From DRYS01 sp964491605 (GTDB lineage Archaea > Thermoproteota > CALKCG01 > B24 > DRYS01): a stretch of DNA of 64,000 nt. The DNA is taken from positions 111,053 to 175,052 of the forward strand of contig CAZBGY010000002.1 in the NCBI GenBank assembly GCA_964491605.1, given 5' to 3'. The notes beneath the pieces were generated by a model, which saw only the letters and a program-made list of their open reading frames with translations, did no database searches and was not told the DNA's origin. Positions 8,444 through 17,486 of this stretch are shown piece after piece. Each line of letters starts with the position of its first letter. The stretch's first letter is position 1. The position numbers and the translations under genes are program-made.

Positions 8444-9558
8444 TTTTAGGCTTGAGGATAAGAGCGGTAACTCTATTCCTAGATCTAACAGGTAAAGATG
8501 CGATAGCTATTAGAAGTTATCTCGAAGATAAAGTTCGATCCTTTCTAGAGGCTATAGATGAGTTTAGATCTAAAGGTATCATCTGGGGTAGAGGTGTGAG
8601 ATTATCGGTATCCCATCCGTGTAAGGGGGAGGAGAAGGTAAAGCTGGCTAGGATTGTTAGAGAGGAATGTGAAAGTATAGGGGTTAACATGATCTCAGGA
8701 TTCGTATACGATGCAGCCGTAGATGATCCTAAGATAATCGAAAATCTATCTAGCATAGGCGTATATATATCGGTTAAACTGAGTTCACCTATATATTATG
8801 GTAAAGTCGTAGAATTGTTATCCAAGATCTCGTATAAAGATCCTATATCGCTAACCAGGATAGCCACCCTACTCGGTGAAGAAGGAGATTTCCTTACTCC
8901 ATATTTTCCGTTGTCTATGAATACAAGGTATGGTGAGGGGATTGCTTTAGCGTTACTGTACGCTAGAGATCTGATAGATACTTATAGAGCCGAAGGGTTA
9001 TCCGGTATGGTAGAGTCAGCTTGTAGAATCCTATCCCAAGCAGAATCTATAGGTAGATATATAGCTTCGAGGATGGGTGTCGATTACTACGGATTAGACT
9101 ATTCGCTATCCCCTTGGATGGATGATTCCGTAGCCCTCCTTATAGAGGAGATATCCGAATCTACTCTCCCAAATCCTGGATCTCTACATACAGTCTCTAG
9201 AATCAATAGCCTTATACATGAAGCAGCTACTAGATGTGGAATCCTTCCTACAGGCTTCTGCGAAATCATGCTACCAGTAGCTGAAGATAATATACTTAAG
9301 GAGAGAGTGCGTGAGGATATGCTTAGGTTAAGAGATCTGATAGCTCTCTCGTTATTCTGCGTAGCAGGCGTAGATATGGTTGTTATACCAGCTGAGATAC
9401 CTAAGAAGGTGCTACTAGGTGTGATGCTAGATTTATCAGAGGTGAGTAAGCTTAAAGGTAAGCCTATAGGGTTGAGGGTTATACTATATCCCGGGGTTAA
9501 ACCTGGAGATCGAATCGATCTTGGGGTATTCGGAGAGACGCCTGTAATCGAAGTCTAG
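8440..9558 (+). CDS. DUF711 (UPF0210) family protein inside the purine operon
   Basis: A 372-residue protein with the DUF711 hallmark segment MGVDYYGLDYSLSPWMDDS (about residues 214-232) and the C-terminal block GMVD-like AGVDMVVIPAE. The family has a pyruvate formate-lyase-like barrel in solved relatives but no glycyl radical and no established reaction. The start GTG overlaps the stop of purS by 4 bp and purL follows within 40 bp, so translation is coupled to FGAM synthetase genes. That context suggests a purine or one-carbon role, which is inference only. Family call is good; function unknown. Confidence 0.8.
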   Translation: MILGLRIRAVTLFLDLTGKDAIAIRSYLEDKVRSFLEAIDEFRSKGIIWGRGVRLSVSHPCKGEEKVKLARIVREECESIGVNMISGFVYDAAVDDPKIIENLSSIGVYISVKLSSPIYYGKVVELLSKISYKDPISLTRIATLLGEEGDFLTPYFPLSMNTRYGEGIALALLYARDLIDTYRAEGLSGMVESACRILSQAESIGRYIASRMGVDYYGLDYSLSPWMDDSVALLIEEISESTLPNPGSLHTVSRINSLIHEAATRCGILPTGFCEIMLPVAEDNILKERVREDMLRLRDLIALSLFCVAGVDMVVIPAEIPKKVLLGVMLDLSEVSKLKGKPIGLRVILYPGVKPGDRIDLGVFGETPVIEV

Positions 9559-9593
9559 ATTTGACGCTTCATGATGGCTGCGGTGGGTATCGT

Positions 9594-11954
9594 ATGGCTA
9601 GGGTTAGTATAATACCCATAAGGGATGCTGGGGATGAAGAGCTTACGGTTATTAGTAGACGTTATATGCTATCCCTATCGTTAGATGAGATGAAAGCGAT
9701 ACAAGCGTACTTTAGAAGCTTAGGTAGAGATCCCACCGATGTGGAGTTGAATACTATCGCTCAGACATGGTCTGAACATTGTTACCACAAAACCTTTAAG
9801 GGGATCATAGAGACTGAATGTGGAGTTATAGATAGTCTACTGGAAAGCTATATATTCAAGGTTACCAGAGAGCTTGCTAAACCATGGTGTCTATTGGTTT
9901 TCGAGGATAATGCCGGGATAGTAAGTCTTGAAGGTGATTGGGCTATAGCGGTTAAAGTCGAGACGCATAATCATCCAACAGCTTTAGATCCATATGGTGG
10001 AGCTGGAACAGGGACCGGGGGTGTTTTCAGAGATGTCATGGGTGTAGGTGCTAAGCCTATCCTATCCATCGACGTATTATTCTTCGGCCCGTTAGATTAT
10101 CCGTATGAACTACTCCCTCAAGGGGTTATGCATCCTAGGAGGGTTATGAGGGGGGCTGTAGCAGGCATTAGGGATTACGGTAATAAAATGGGGGTACCTA
10201 CAGCTTGCGGTGCTATAGGATTCGATGAAGGATACGTATGTAACCCGCTGGTCTATGCTGGATGCGTAGGTATAATGCCGTTTAGTAGGTATACAAGGAA
10301 GCCGAAGCCTGGGGATCTGATAGTATTAGCCGGTGGGAGGACCGGAAGGGATGGGCTTAGGGGCGTTACGTTTGCTAGCACAGAGCTTACACCAGAATCT
10401 GAAAAGATATCCGCTATATCTGTGCAGATAGGTAACCCTATAGAGGAGAAGAAGCTTCTAGATGCGATAATGAGAGCTAGGGATGAATATAGCGAGCCGC
10501 TATACTCGGCTATAACCGATTGCGGTGGAGGAGGATTATCGTCAGCCATAGGGGAGATGGCGAAGAAGCTAGGTGCGGATGTAGAGTTATCTCTTGTACC
10601 TTTAAAGTATAAGGGTCTTGAACCGTGGGAGATATGGCTTTCAGAGTCCCAGGAACGTATGGTGTTAGCTGTACCTGAAGAGAATATAGATAGACTACTG
10701 CAGATATTTAGGGAGGAGGATTGTGAAGCTACGGTTATAGGTAGATTCACTTCGACTGGAAGACTCAAGGTATATTACGAGGGGGAGATAGTCTGCGATC
10801 TAGATTTAGAATTCCTTTTCAAAGGTATACCGAGAGTTAGGAGGAGGGCTTACTGGAAGCCGCCATATGAGGAGGATCCCGATTTCCCAATGCCCGCAGA
10901 CCTTATGGATATACTCAGACGTATACTGAGCGATCCGAACATAGCTAGTAAGGAGTGGGTTATCCGTCAATACGATCATGAGGTGCAGGCGAGGATGATA
11001 GTTAAACCTATGGTAGGTATTCACGGAGATGGGCCTAGCGATGCATGCGTACTGAAGCCTCTGAGAGATAGTTGGATAGGCATCGTCGTTTCATGCGGTG
11101 TTAACCCGAAGTATAGTCGACACCCCTATAAGATGGCTTTATCGGTTGTGGATGAAGCTATAAGGAATAATATAGCTGTAGGCGGACGTAGGATAGCTCT
11201 ACTAGATAATTTCAGCTGGGGAAATCCTGAAAGAGAGGAAACCCTTGGGGCTCTAGTAGAAGCCGTTAGAGGATGCTACGATGCTGCTAAGGCATTTGAT
11301 ACACCTTTCGTATCTGGTAAGGATAGCCTCTACAACGAGTATAAGCTTCCAGATGGGAGCTATAGATCGATACCGGGTACGCTGCTGATAACGGCTATAG
11401 GTGTGATACCCGATGTAAGGAATGCCGTAACAATGGATTTCAAGAAGTCTGGAAACCCTATCTACATCGTAGGGTATACTAGATGCGAATTAGGGGGATC
11501 ATACTACTATTCCACTATAGGTGTGAAAGGTGGGATAACCCCGTCGGTAGATCTAGGAACAGCTAAACTTATCATGGATAGGGTGGTTAAAGCCATAGAT
11601 TTAGGATACGTAAAATCTTGCCACGACTGCTCTGAGGGAGGGTTAGCCGTAGCTCTAGCAGAATCAAGTTTCTCCGGAGGTTTAAGTGCAGAGATCTGGC
11701 TATCCAACATACCTAGGTTAGATTTAGCTAGAGATGATAAGATACTCTTCTCTGAATCTAATAGTAGGTTTATAATCGAAGTTGAGAATGGGAGGGAAGA
11801 GGTATTCGAAAAGATATTCGATGGGCTTCCATGTAGAAAGATCGGGTATACTACGAACGAGAGGCATCTCGTGATCCATGGGTTAAACGGTAGAATCTAC
11901 GAGGAAGATATATGGAGATTAAAGGAAGCTTGGAAATCTACGTTCAACTGGTGA
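9594..11954 (+). CDS. purL: FGAM synthetase large subunit
   Basis: PurL catalyses ATP-dependent amidation of FGAR using ammonia delivered by PurQ. The 786-residue length is the small-type PurL that needs separate PurS and PurQ. Motifs in order: TIAQTWSEHCYHKTFKG, the substrate loop KVETHNHPTALDPYGGAGTG, GAVAGIRDYGNKMGVP, TDCGGGGLSSAIGEMA, and the second AIRS-like half with FVSGKDSLYNEY and SCHDCSEGGLAVALAE. An in-frame TTG at 9561 exists, but ATG 9594 is preceded by GGTGGG and gives the normal N-terminus. Confidence 0.95.
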   Translation: MARVSIIPIRDAGDEELTVISRRYMLSLSLDEMKAIQAYFRSLGRDPTDVELNTIAQTWSEHCYHKTFKGIIETECGVIDSLLESYIFKVTRELAKPWCLLVFEDNAGIVSLEGDWAIAVKVETHNHPTALDPYGGAGTGTGGVFRDVMGVGAKPILSIDVLFFGPLDYPYELLPQGVMHPRRVMRGAVAGIRDYGNKMGVPTACGAIGFDEGYVCNPLVYAGCVGIMPFSRYTRKPKPGDLIVLAGGRTGRDGLRGVTFASTELTPESEKISAISVQIGNPIEEKKLLDAIMRARDEYSEPLYSAITDCGGGGLSSAIGEMAKKLGADVELSLVPLKYKGLEPWEIWLSESQERMVLAVPEENIDRLLQIFREEDCEATVIGRFTSTGRLKVYYEGEIVCDLDLEFLFKGIPRVRRRAYWKPPYEEDPDFPMPADLMDILRRILSDPNIASKEWVIRQYDHEVQARMIVKPMVGIHGDGPSDACVLKPLRDSWIGIVVSCGVNPKYSRHPYKMALSVVDEAIRNNIAVGGRRIALLDNFSWGNPEREETLGALVEAVRGCYDAAKAFDTPFVSGKDSLYNEYKLPDGSYRSIPGTLLITAIGVIPDVRNAVTMDFKKSGNPIYIVGYTRCELGGSYYYSTIGVKGGITPSVDLGTAKLIMDRVVKAIDLGYVKSCHDCSEGGLAVALAESSFSGGLSAEIWLSNIPRLDLARDDKILFSESNSRFIIEVENGREEVFEKIFDGLPCRKIGYTTNERHLVIHGLNGRIYEEDIWRLKEAWKSTFNW

Positions 11955-11960
11955 GAATCT

Positions 11961-12752
11961 ATGAGGGTGAAGACCCTTATACTTAGAGTAGCAGGTACAA
12001 ACTGCGATCAGGAGACTGTAGAAGCATTCGAAGAAGCCGGGTCATACGTAGAGGTTAAGCATATTAATAGCCTTATAAAGGGTGATGCCAGCTTGGATGA
12101 TTACCATATATTATGTATACCTGGAGGATTTAGCTATGGGGATGATCTTGGAGCAGGGAAGATCCTTGCATGCCAGCTTAAATATAGGCTTAGGAAGCCT
12201 ATAGAGAGATTCGTATCGGAAGGTAAGATCATAGTAGGGATTTGTAATGGATTTCAAGCTTTAGTTAAAGCAGGATTGCTACCTGGTTTGAACGGATTAT
12301 TCGGTAGGCAAGAGGTAACCTTAGCTATAAACGAAAACGGATTATTCGTAGATAGATGGGTATATATTAGATGCGAGGAAGAAACATGTTGCAAACCTTT
12401 GAAGAATCTAGCGGGAGCAGTATTATATCTACCGATAAATCACGCAGAGGGGAGATTCATAGCTCCACCCGATATACTCGGTATACTCGAAAGCGAAGGC
12501 TGCATCGTATTCAGATACGTCGATCCTCATGGTAATAGATCTAGGGAGTGGAATCCTAACGGCTCGATGAACGATGTAGCTGGTATATGTAATAGAGATG
12601 GGAATATAATAGGTTTGATGCCTCATCCTGAGAAATATATTCACCCATACACCCATCCGAGCTGGACTAGATTAGATGGAAGATTGCTGGAGGATACTTG
12701 CTTGAGATTCTTTAGAGTACTCGTAGAGTATGCACAGCTTCACCTGGTATAG
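11961..12752 (+). CDS. purQ: FGAM synthetase glutaminase subunit
   Basis: Class I glutamine amidotransferase that supplies ammonia to PurL. 263 residues with LRVAGTNCDQE at the N-terminus, PGGFSYGDDLGAG, the nucleophile elbow VGICNGFQAL, and a His-Glu pair in LMPHPEKY; NHAEGRF is also conserved. It begins six bases after purL. It is the last gene of the first purine run before the strand switches. All catalytic residues are visible, so activity is likely. Confidence 0.95.
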   Translation: MRVKTLILRVAGTNCDQETVEAFEEAGSYVEVKHINSLIKGDASLDDYHILCIPGGFSYGDDLGAGKILACQLKYRLRKPIERFVSEGKIIVGICNGFQALVKAGLLPGLNGLFGRQEVTLAINENGLFVDRWVYIRCEEETCCKPLKNLAGAVLYLPINHAEGRFIAPPDILGILESEGCIVFRYVDPHGNRSREWNPNGSMNDVAGICNRDGNIIGLMPHPEKYIHPYTHPSWTRLDGRLLEDTCLRFFRVLVEYAQLHLV

Positions 12753-12800
12753 ATAAAGATGAACGTGAGTAAGCCGGAGCTTCTACGATAACCCTCGATC

Positions 12801-13694
12801 TCATCCAATGTAACGGTACTTCGGAAATACTGTCTTCGAGAACTCCTTTAACATCGATACCGCTCTATCGGGGGGGACATTCGTCATAGAGAAGTCTATT
12901 ACGATGTAATCGGCTCCAGCTTCGATATAATCTCCTATCTTCGAGAGCCATTGAGATGGGGTTTCACCGAGTACATCTGGATACGTGAACGAGGGGGCTA
13001 AAGATAGCTTCCCCTTACCTCTAGCCGCTTCAGAGACTTTCGATACTATGATTTCGAAATCTTTGAGGGGTAGGTTGGATGTAAGTAGCAGTCCTTCACC
13101 GTATTTTGCAGCAGCTTCAATTATAGCATCAGAGGATCCGCCGAACCATATCGGTGGATGCGGCTTCTGGATAGGTTTAGGCCAGAACGGTGCGTCGACG
13201 ACCTTATAGTATCGACCTCTATACGTAACCCTACCCTCCTCTATCCAGAGTTTCAATATTATCTCTAAAGCCTCCAGCATTCTAGATATTCTCTCCCTAT
13301 GACTACCCCAATAGACTCCGTAGGAGAGAGCTTCATCTTTAAACCATCCGGCACCAACACCGAAATTGATCCGTCCATCAGAAACTATATCTACCGTAGC
13401 TACGATCTTCGCTAATCTAGCCGGCTCGTAGAACGGGAGAGGTGAAACCCTAGGCCCCAATCTTATCCTTCTAGTTTGAGTAGCTAACGCTGAGAGAAGC
13501 GTCCAGGCATCAAGCTTATCAGGTTTATCGGGATTTCCTCCAGTCTTCTCGTAGAATTCTCTAGGGAGGAAGAAATGATCCCCAATCCATACGGAGTCGA
13601 AGCCTAATTCATCCGCAGCCATAGAGACATCCAGTATCTCCCTATAACGGTATGCGCTATGTGTAGGTAGATGGACTGCGAATTTTACGTTCAA
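12801..13694 (-). CDS. Luciferase-like (F420-dependent type) oxidoreductase
   Basis: A 297-residue TIM-barrel protein of the bacterial luciferase superfamily. MAADELGFDSVWIGDHF, TRRIRLGPRVSPLPFYEP, and GRINFGVGAGWFKDEALSYGV are typical of the F420-using branch rather than FMN enzymes. Substrate is unknown. It is encoded against the purine genes and ends about 50 bp from purQ, so the two are convergent; it separates the two purine runs and is probably an independent unit. Confidence 0.8.
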   Translation of the reverse strand: MNVKFAVHLPTHSAYRYREILDVSMAADELGFDSVWIGDHFFLPREFYEKTGGNPDKPDKLDAWTLLSALATQTRRIRLGPRVSPLPFYEPARLAKIVATVDIVSDGRINFGVGAGWFKDEALSYGVYWGSHRERISRMLEALEIILKLWIEEGRVTYRGRYYKVVDAPFWPKPIQKPHPPIWFGGSSDAIIEAAAKYGEGLLLTSNLPLKDFEIIVSKVSEAARGKGKLSLAPSFTYPDVLGETPSQWLSKIGDYIEAGADYIVIDFSMTNVPPDRAVSMLKEFSKTVFPKYRYIG

Positions 13695-13956
13695 CTATAA
13701 ACACCTAAGTTAGGTTTAGAGTTACCGGTGATCGAATCTATAAAGCTTTAGGATATATGAGTATGCCGGCTATACGGTTAAGATGGCGGCATATCATTTA
13801 GCCGATAGCAAGCTATCTAATCTGGTTGAGAAGTGGAGGAGGTGAATCGCGATATACTAGCTCTAGACCGAGATTAGAGCTGATTAAGCTGAAAGCATAC
13901 CTAATATGTTATGAAGATTTTTTAGACTAGATAGCTATTGTTAGCCTCGATGCCCC

Positions 13957-14460
13957 ATGGGTTTAGCAGGGGTAGAGGTCCTCGTAGTGCTAGGTAGTAT
14001 ATCTGATAGGGAGTATGGAGAGGCTGTGTGTAGGATATTGAAGGAGCTAGGTATAGGATGCCGGTTGACGGTTGCTTCAGCTCACCGTTCTCCTGATAGG
14101 GTGAGAAAGTTGATCGAGGAGGCAGAAGCAAATGATGTTAAAGTATTTATCGCTATAGCTGGTTTATCGGCGATGCTTCCAGGATTGATAGCTGCGTACA
14201 CGGTTAAACCCGTGATATCGCTTCCACTGAGTAGAAGTATGATGGGGTTAGATGCTCTCCTATCTTCCGTTCAATCTCCTCCAGGTATACCTGTAGCATG
14301 CGTAGGTATCGATAATTCTACTAACGCAGCTATACTGGCAGCCGAGATAGTGGGGTTATCTAGGCCCGATGTTAAGGAGAAGCTTATAGGATATAGGGTT
14401 AACCTTAGACGAAAGGTTGAGGAGGATGCTAAAATCTTAGAGAACTATCCAGGTAGGTGA
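13957..14460 (+). CDS. purE: PurE-type AIR carboxylase/N5-CAIR mutase
   Basis: 167 residues with VLGSISDREYGE, VASAHRSPDRV, IAGLSAMLPG and DNSTNAAILAAEI. The usual class I signature AGxAAHLPG here reads AGLSAMLPG, losing a conserved histidine. No purK lies nearby, so direct use of CO2 (AIR carboxylase activity) is possible; this is inference. There is no ribosome site before ATG 13957, and a T-rich box at about 13916-13925 lies at the right distance for a leaderless transcript. It heads the second purine run and overlaps the region before purC. Confidence 0.88.
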   Translation: MGLAGVEVLVVLGSISDREYGEAVCRILKELGIGCRLTVASAHRSPDRVRKLIEEAEANDVKVFIAIAGLSAMLPGLIAAYTVKPVISLPLSRSMMGLDALLSSVQSPPGIPVACVGIDNSTNAAILAAEIVGLSRPDVKEKLIGYRVNLRRKVEEDAKILENYPGR

Positions 14461-14465
14461 TAGTT

Positions 14466-15326
14466 ATGAGGTTTGATCTCTCTAGGTTGAAGCTGGTGAG
14501 GAGGGGTAAGGTTAAGGATATATACCTCTTGGACAGTGAGAAACTATTATTCTACTTCACGGATAGAGTTTCAGCCTTCGATATCGTATTACCTTCGATC
14601 ATACCGTTTAAAGGTGAGGTACTCTGCCGGATGACTGCGTTTTGGTTTAGATATCTTGAGGATAGGCTTGGAGTCGAACATCACATGCTATGGATTGAAC
14701 CTCCAAACTGTATGATCGTAAGGAAGCTGGAAATGATACCTATAGAGTTTGTAATCCGCGGCTATATTTATGGAAGCCTCTATGAGAGGATGCTAAGAGG
14801 GGAGGTTAATCTACCCGTCGAGCCGATATTAGCGGCGAAACTCCCGGAGCCAATACTGGATCCGACAACCAAGTTTGAGGAGAAGGATAGACCTATAACT
14901 AGGGAAGAAGCTATAGCCAGAAGCTGGGTTACACCATCAGAGTACGATTATCTGGAAGATCTATCGATAAGCATATACAAGGCTATGAGCCGTAGAGCTG
15001 AAGAAGCCGGCTTCATACTAGCTGATTTAAAGCTTGAATTCGGAAGATACGGTGGTAGGATTATCCTCGGAGATTCCATAGGCCCAGATGAGTTTAGGCT
15101 ATGGGTTAAATCAAACTATAGTCCTAACCGCCCCCAAGATAGCTTCGATAAACAACCAGTTAGAGATTGGCTGGATAGGATAGGATATAGAAGCCGCTTG
15201 GAGGAGGCTAGAAGGAAGGGTGAAGCTATACCTCAACCTCCAAATCTACCTAGAGAGCTTATAGAAGAGGTTAGTAGAAGGTATATAGAAGCCTACGAGA
15301 AGCTTTCAGGTGAAAGATTCAGGTGA
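14466..15326 (+). CDS. purC: SAICAR synthetase
   Basis: Joins aspartate to CAIR with ATP. About 286 residues: KLVRRGKVKDIYLL, FYFTDRVSAFDIVLPS, PIEFVIRGYIYGSLYERM, ILGDSIGPDEFR and SFDKQPVRDW are all family blocks. GTG at 14457 overlaps the purE stop, but ATG 14466 has GGTGA five bases upstream and gives the standard N-terminus, so I prefer it. Sequence length and motifs are ordinary. Confidence 0.94.
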   Translation: MRFDLSRLKLVRRGKVKDIYLLDSEKLLFYFTDRVSAFDIVLPSIIPFKGEVLCRMTAFWFRYLEDRLGVEHHMLWIEPPNCMIVRKLEMIPIEFVIRGYIYGSLYERMLRGEVNLPVEPILAAKLPEPILDPTTKFEEKDRPITREEAIARSWVTPSEYDYLEDLSISIYKAMSRRAEEAGFILADLKLEFGRYGGRIILGDSIGPDEFRLWVKSNYSPNRPQDSFDKQPVRDWLDRIGYRSRLEEARRKGEAIPQPPNLPRELIEEVSRRYIEAYEKLSGERFR

Positions 15327-15330
15327 GAGT

Positions 15331-16398
15331 ATGAATATACCTAGAAGCTATAAGGATGCAGGTGTAGATGTGGATAGAGTAGCTGAAGCTCATAAGCGTA
15401 TAGCGGAGATAGCTAGTAGAACCTTTAGATCAAGGTGTGGAAGATGGGGGGAAGTATTGATCGAAGTAGGGCATTATGCAGGTCTCCTAGATATAGGTGG
15501 AGGTAAAGCGCTAGCGATGCATGTAGATGGTGTAGGCACTAAGGTTCTCGTAGCTCAGATGATGGAGAAATACGATACCGTGGGTATAGATTGCGTAGCT
15601 ATGTGCGTGAACGATATCGTATGTATAGGAGCCGAACCTGTAGCTCTAGTAGATTACCTAGTGGTTGAGGAGCCTAACGAGGAGCTGATAGTAGCGATCA
15701 TGGAGGGATTAGCTAGAGGAGCAGAGGAGGCTGGGGTAGCTATAGTAGGCGGGGAGACGGCCATTATGGGAGATGTCGTAAAAGGCGTTAGGAAGGGATG
15801 TGGATTCGATCTAGCTGCTATGTGTACAGGTGTAGTGGATAGGGATAGGATCGTATACGGGGATAGAATCAGTATCGGAGATTGTATTGTAGGATTAGCT
15901 AGTAGCGGTATACATTCAAACGGGTTAACTTTAGCTAGGAAGATACTCATCGATAGATATGGAGTCGATAGATACGTGGATGAGCTAGGGTGTAGTGTAG
16001 GCGAGGAGCTATTGAAGCCGACAAGAATTTACGCGAAGCTTATCCTCGAAGTATTAAGAAGGTATGAGGTACATGGATTAGCTCATATAACTGGAGGCGC
16101 TTTCACTAAGCTTACGAGGTTGGCTCGTATAGCTAAAGTAGGCTTCCACTTAGATTCCATGCCTGAGCCTCCAGCTGTCTTCAAACTGATACAGGAGGCA
16201 GGGGATATAAGCGATAGAGAGATGTACCGGACTTTCAATATGGGCGTAGGCTTCTGCATAATAGCACCTAAAAGTGAATCTGAGGAGATAGTGGATTTTT
16301 GCGAAAAGAGCGGGTGTAAAGCATGGATAATCGGTAGGGTATGCGAAGAAGCTACCGTAAAAGTTAGGGTTAAAGGCGAGGATATCAGATTAACTTGA
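15331..16398 (+). CDS. purM: AIR synthetase
   Basis: Closes the imidazole ring of FGAM with ATP. About 355 residues starting at ATG 15331, five bases after purC and just behind AGGTGAGAG. The N-terminal SYKDAGVDVDRV, LAMHVDGVGTKVLVA, CVNDIVCIGAEPVALVDYL, GGETAIMGDVV and GLASSGIHSNGLTLARK are diagnostic. The C-terminal HITGGAFTKLTRL and FNMGVGFCII segments complete the fold. It ends the second purine run; an AT-rich gap of about 300 bp follows. Confidence 0.95.
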   Translation: MNIPRSYKDAGVDVDRVAEAHKRIAEIASRTFRSRCGRWGEVLIEVGHYAGLLDIGGGKALAMHVDGVGTKVLVAQMMEKYDTVGIDCVAMCVNDIVCIGAEPVALVDYLVVEEPNEELIVAIMEGLARGAEEAGVAIVGGETAIMGDVVKGVRKGCGFDLAAMCTGVVDRDRIVYGDRISIGDCIVGLASSGIHSNGLTLARKILIDRYGVDRYVDELGCSVGEELLKPTRIYAKLILEVLRRYEVHGLAHITGGAFTKLTRLARIAKVGFHLDSMPEPPAVFKLIQEAGDISDREMYRTFNMGVGFCIIAPKSESEEIVDFCEKSGCKAWIIGRVCEEATVKVRVKGEDIRLT

Positions 16399-16695
16399 TA
16401 CCTCGTAGAACGAATAGATCCTAAGCCTGATGTAAGAGTTAAAATCGTAGGGAATTAAAATTTACCTCCTGACTATGGAAGATTAGATAGAAGGATCCGA
16501 CTGCGCTACATTCTGGAAACTTTAATCTTGATCTAGACTCTTCGAAGCCTATCCTATGGTTAAAGAATTTTCGATAGTTAAAAGAGATTTTTAAGCATCC
16601 TCCATGCATCTATGAAAAATCATTTCTTGATTTTTAAGTTAAATTTTGAGAATAGTTTAAATTTATAATACTGCTAGAATGTTGTAGGGATCAAT
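16399..16695. other. AT-rich intergenic region with a probable promoter
   Basis: About 300 bases between purM and the GNAT gene. No convincing reading frame. The stretch near 16655-16670 (TTTAAATTTATAATA) is a good archaeal TATA candidate about 30 bases before the downstream start, and T-rich tracts near 16590-16600 and 16625-16640 could end purM transcription. Confidence 0.5.
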
Positions 16696-17205
16696 ATGAT
16701 CAGAGTAAGCGATGTACATGTTAAGCCTATGGAGCTGGATCATCTTGACGACTTAGTAGAGATATATCTATTATCGTTTAAGGGTATGCGTAGTAAAGAT
16801 ATCATAAGACGTTGGTTTGAATGCAATATTAGAGCTTATCCTAGGATGCAATACTTCGTAGCATTATCCGGGGGGAGGGTTATCGGATATATTCTATGGA
16901 TGGAGAGGGGTGGCTTCAGAGAAGAATCCGTCTGGGAGTTAGAGCAGATAGCTGTAGATCCAAGATTCAGAGGGATAGGTATAGGTCGTAGGCTTATAGA
17001 GGATTCGATAAACTATCTTAAAGCATATCTAGAGAATCGTCAACCTAAATCTAAGCTTAAACTTATCCTTGTATCTTCAGCTTCTTCGAATAAGATAGCT
17101 CGTAGACTCTACGAGGAGGTTCTAGGAGCAAAAGAGGAGGCTATCATACATAATCTCTATCGTGATGATGAAATCATCTATATAGCTAGATACCATACAG
17201 GTTGA
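16696..17205 (+). CDS. GNAT family N-acetyltransferase
   Basis: 169 residues with the acetyl-CoA binding segment VDPRFRGIGIGRRLIEDS and the downstream ASSNKIARRLYEEVLG helix typical of GNAT proteins. The acceptor (protein N-terminus, lysine or small molecule) cannot be told. ATG 16696 follows TAGGGATC and a TATA-like box. It stands alone between purM and thiC with gaps of nearly 300 bp on both sides. Confidence 0.8.
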   Translation: MIRVSDVHVKPMELDHLDDLVEIYLLSFKGMRSKDIIRRWFECNIRAYPRMQYFVALSGGRVIGYILWMERGGFREESVWELEQIAVDPRFRGIGIGRRLIEDSINYLKAYLENRQPKSKLKLILVSSASSNKIARRLYEEVLGAKEEAIIHNLYRDDEIIYIARYHTG

Positions 17206-17486
17206 AGCGTAGGTGTGTAGGTAAGCTGTATTAACTTACGATCGAATTGAACCCCTCGGACTGGTAGATAACGAGCAAAAGAGTATTTGCATATCCTTAG
17301 CGATCGACGTTTATCTATGCGGATATCGTATTAGGCGAAAGTCTGGATAACTATCAAGAGAGCTAGGTTCGCAGATAGATTTTCCTTGAGAGTTAAGCTA
17401 GGTATAATTATGGTGAAGCATATCCTCCAGGTTATGGTAAGGTTTATCTTGAGATATAGGCCGATTTAATCTATCTAGATTCAGTT
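17206..17486. other. Intergenic region upstream of thiC
   Basis: About 280 bases without a supported gene. I looked for the conserved CUGAGA and other TPP riboswitch landmarks and did not find them. A T/A-rich box near 17460-17468 lies about 25 bases before the thiC ATG, which has no ribosome site, so thiC is probably leaderless. Confidence 0.4.

Noticed and set aside
17206..17486. TPP riboswitch before thiC
   Set aside because: None of the conserved CUGAGA-type elements is present; the gene appears leaderless.
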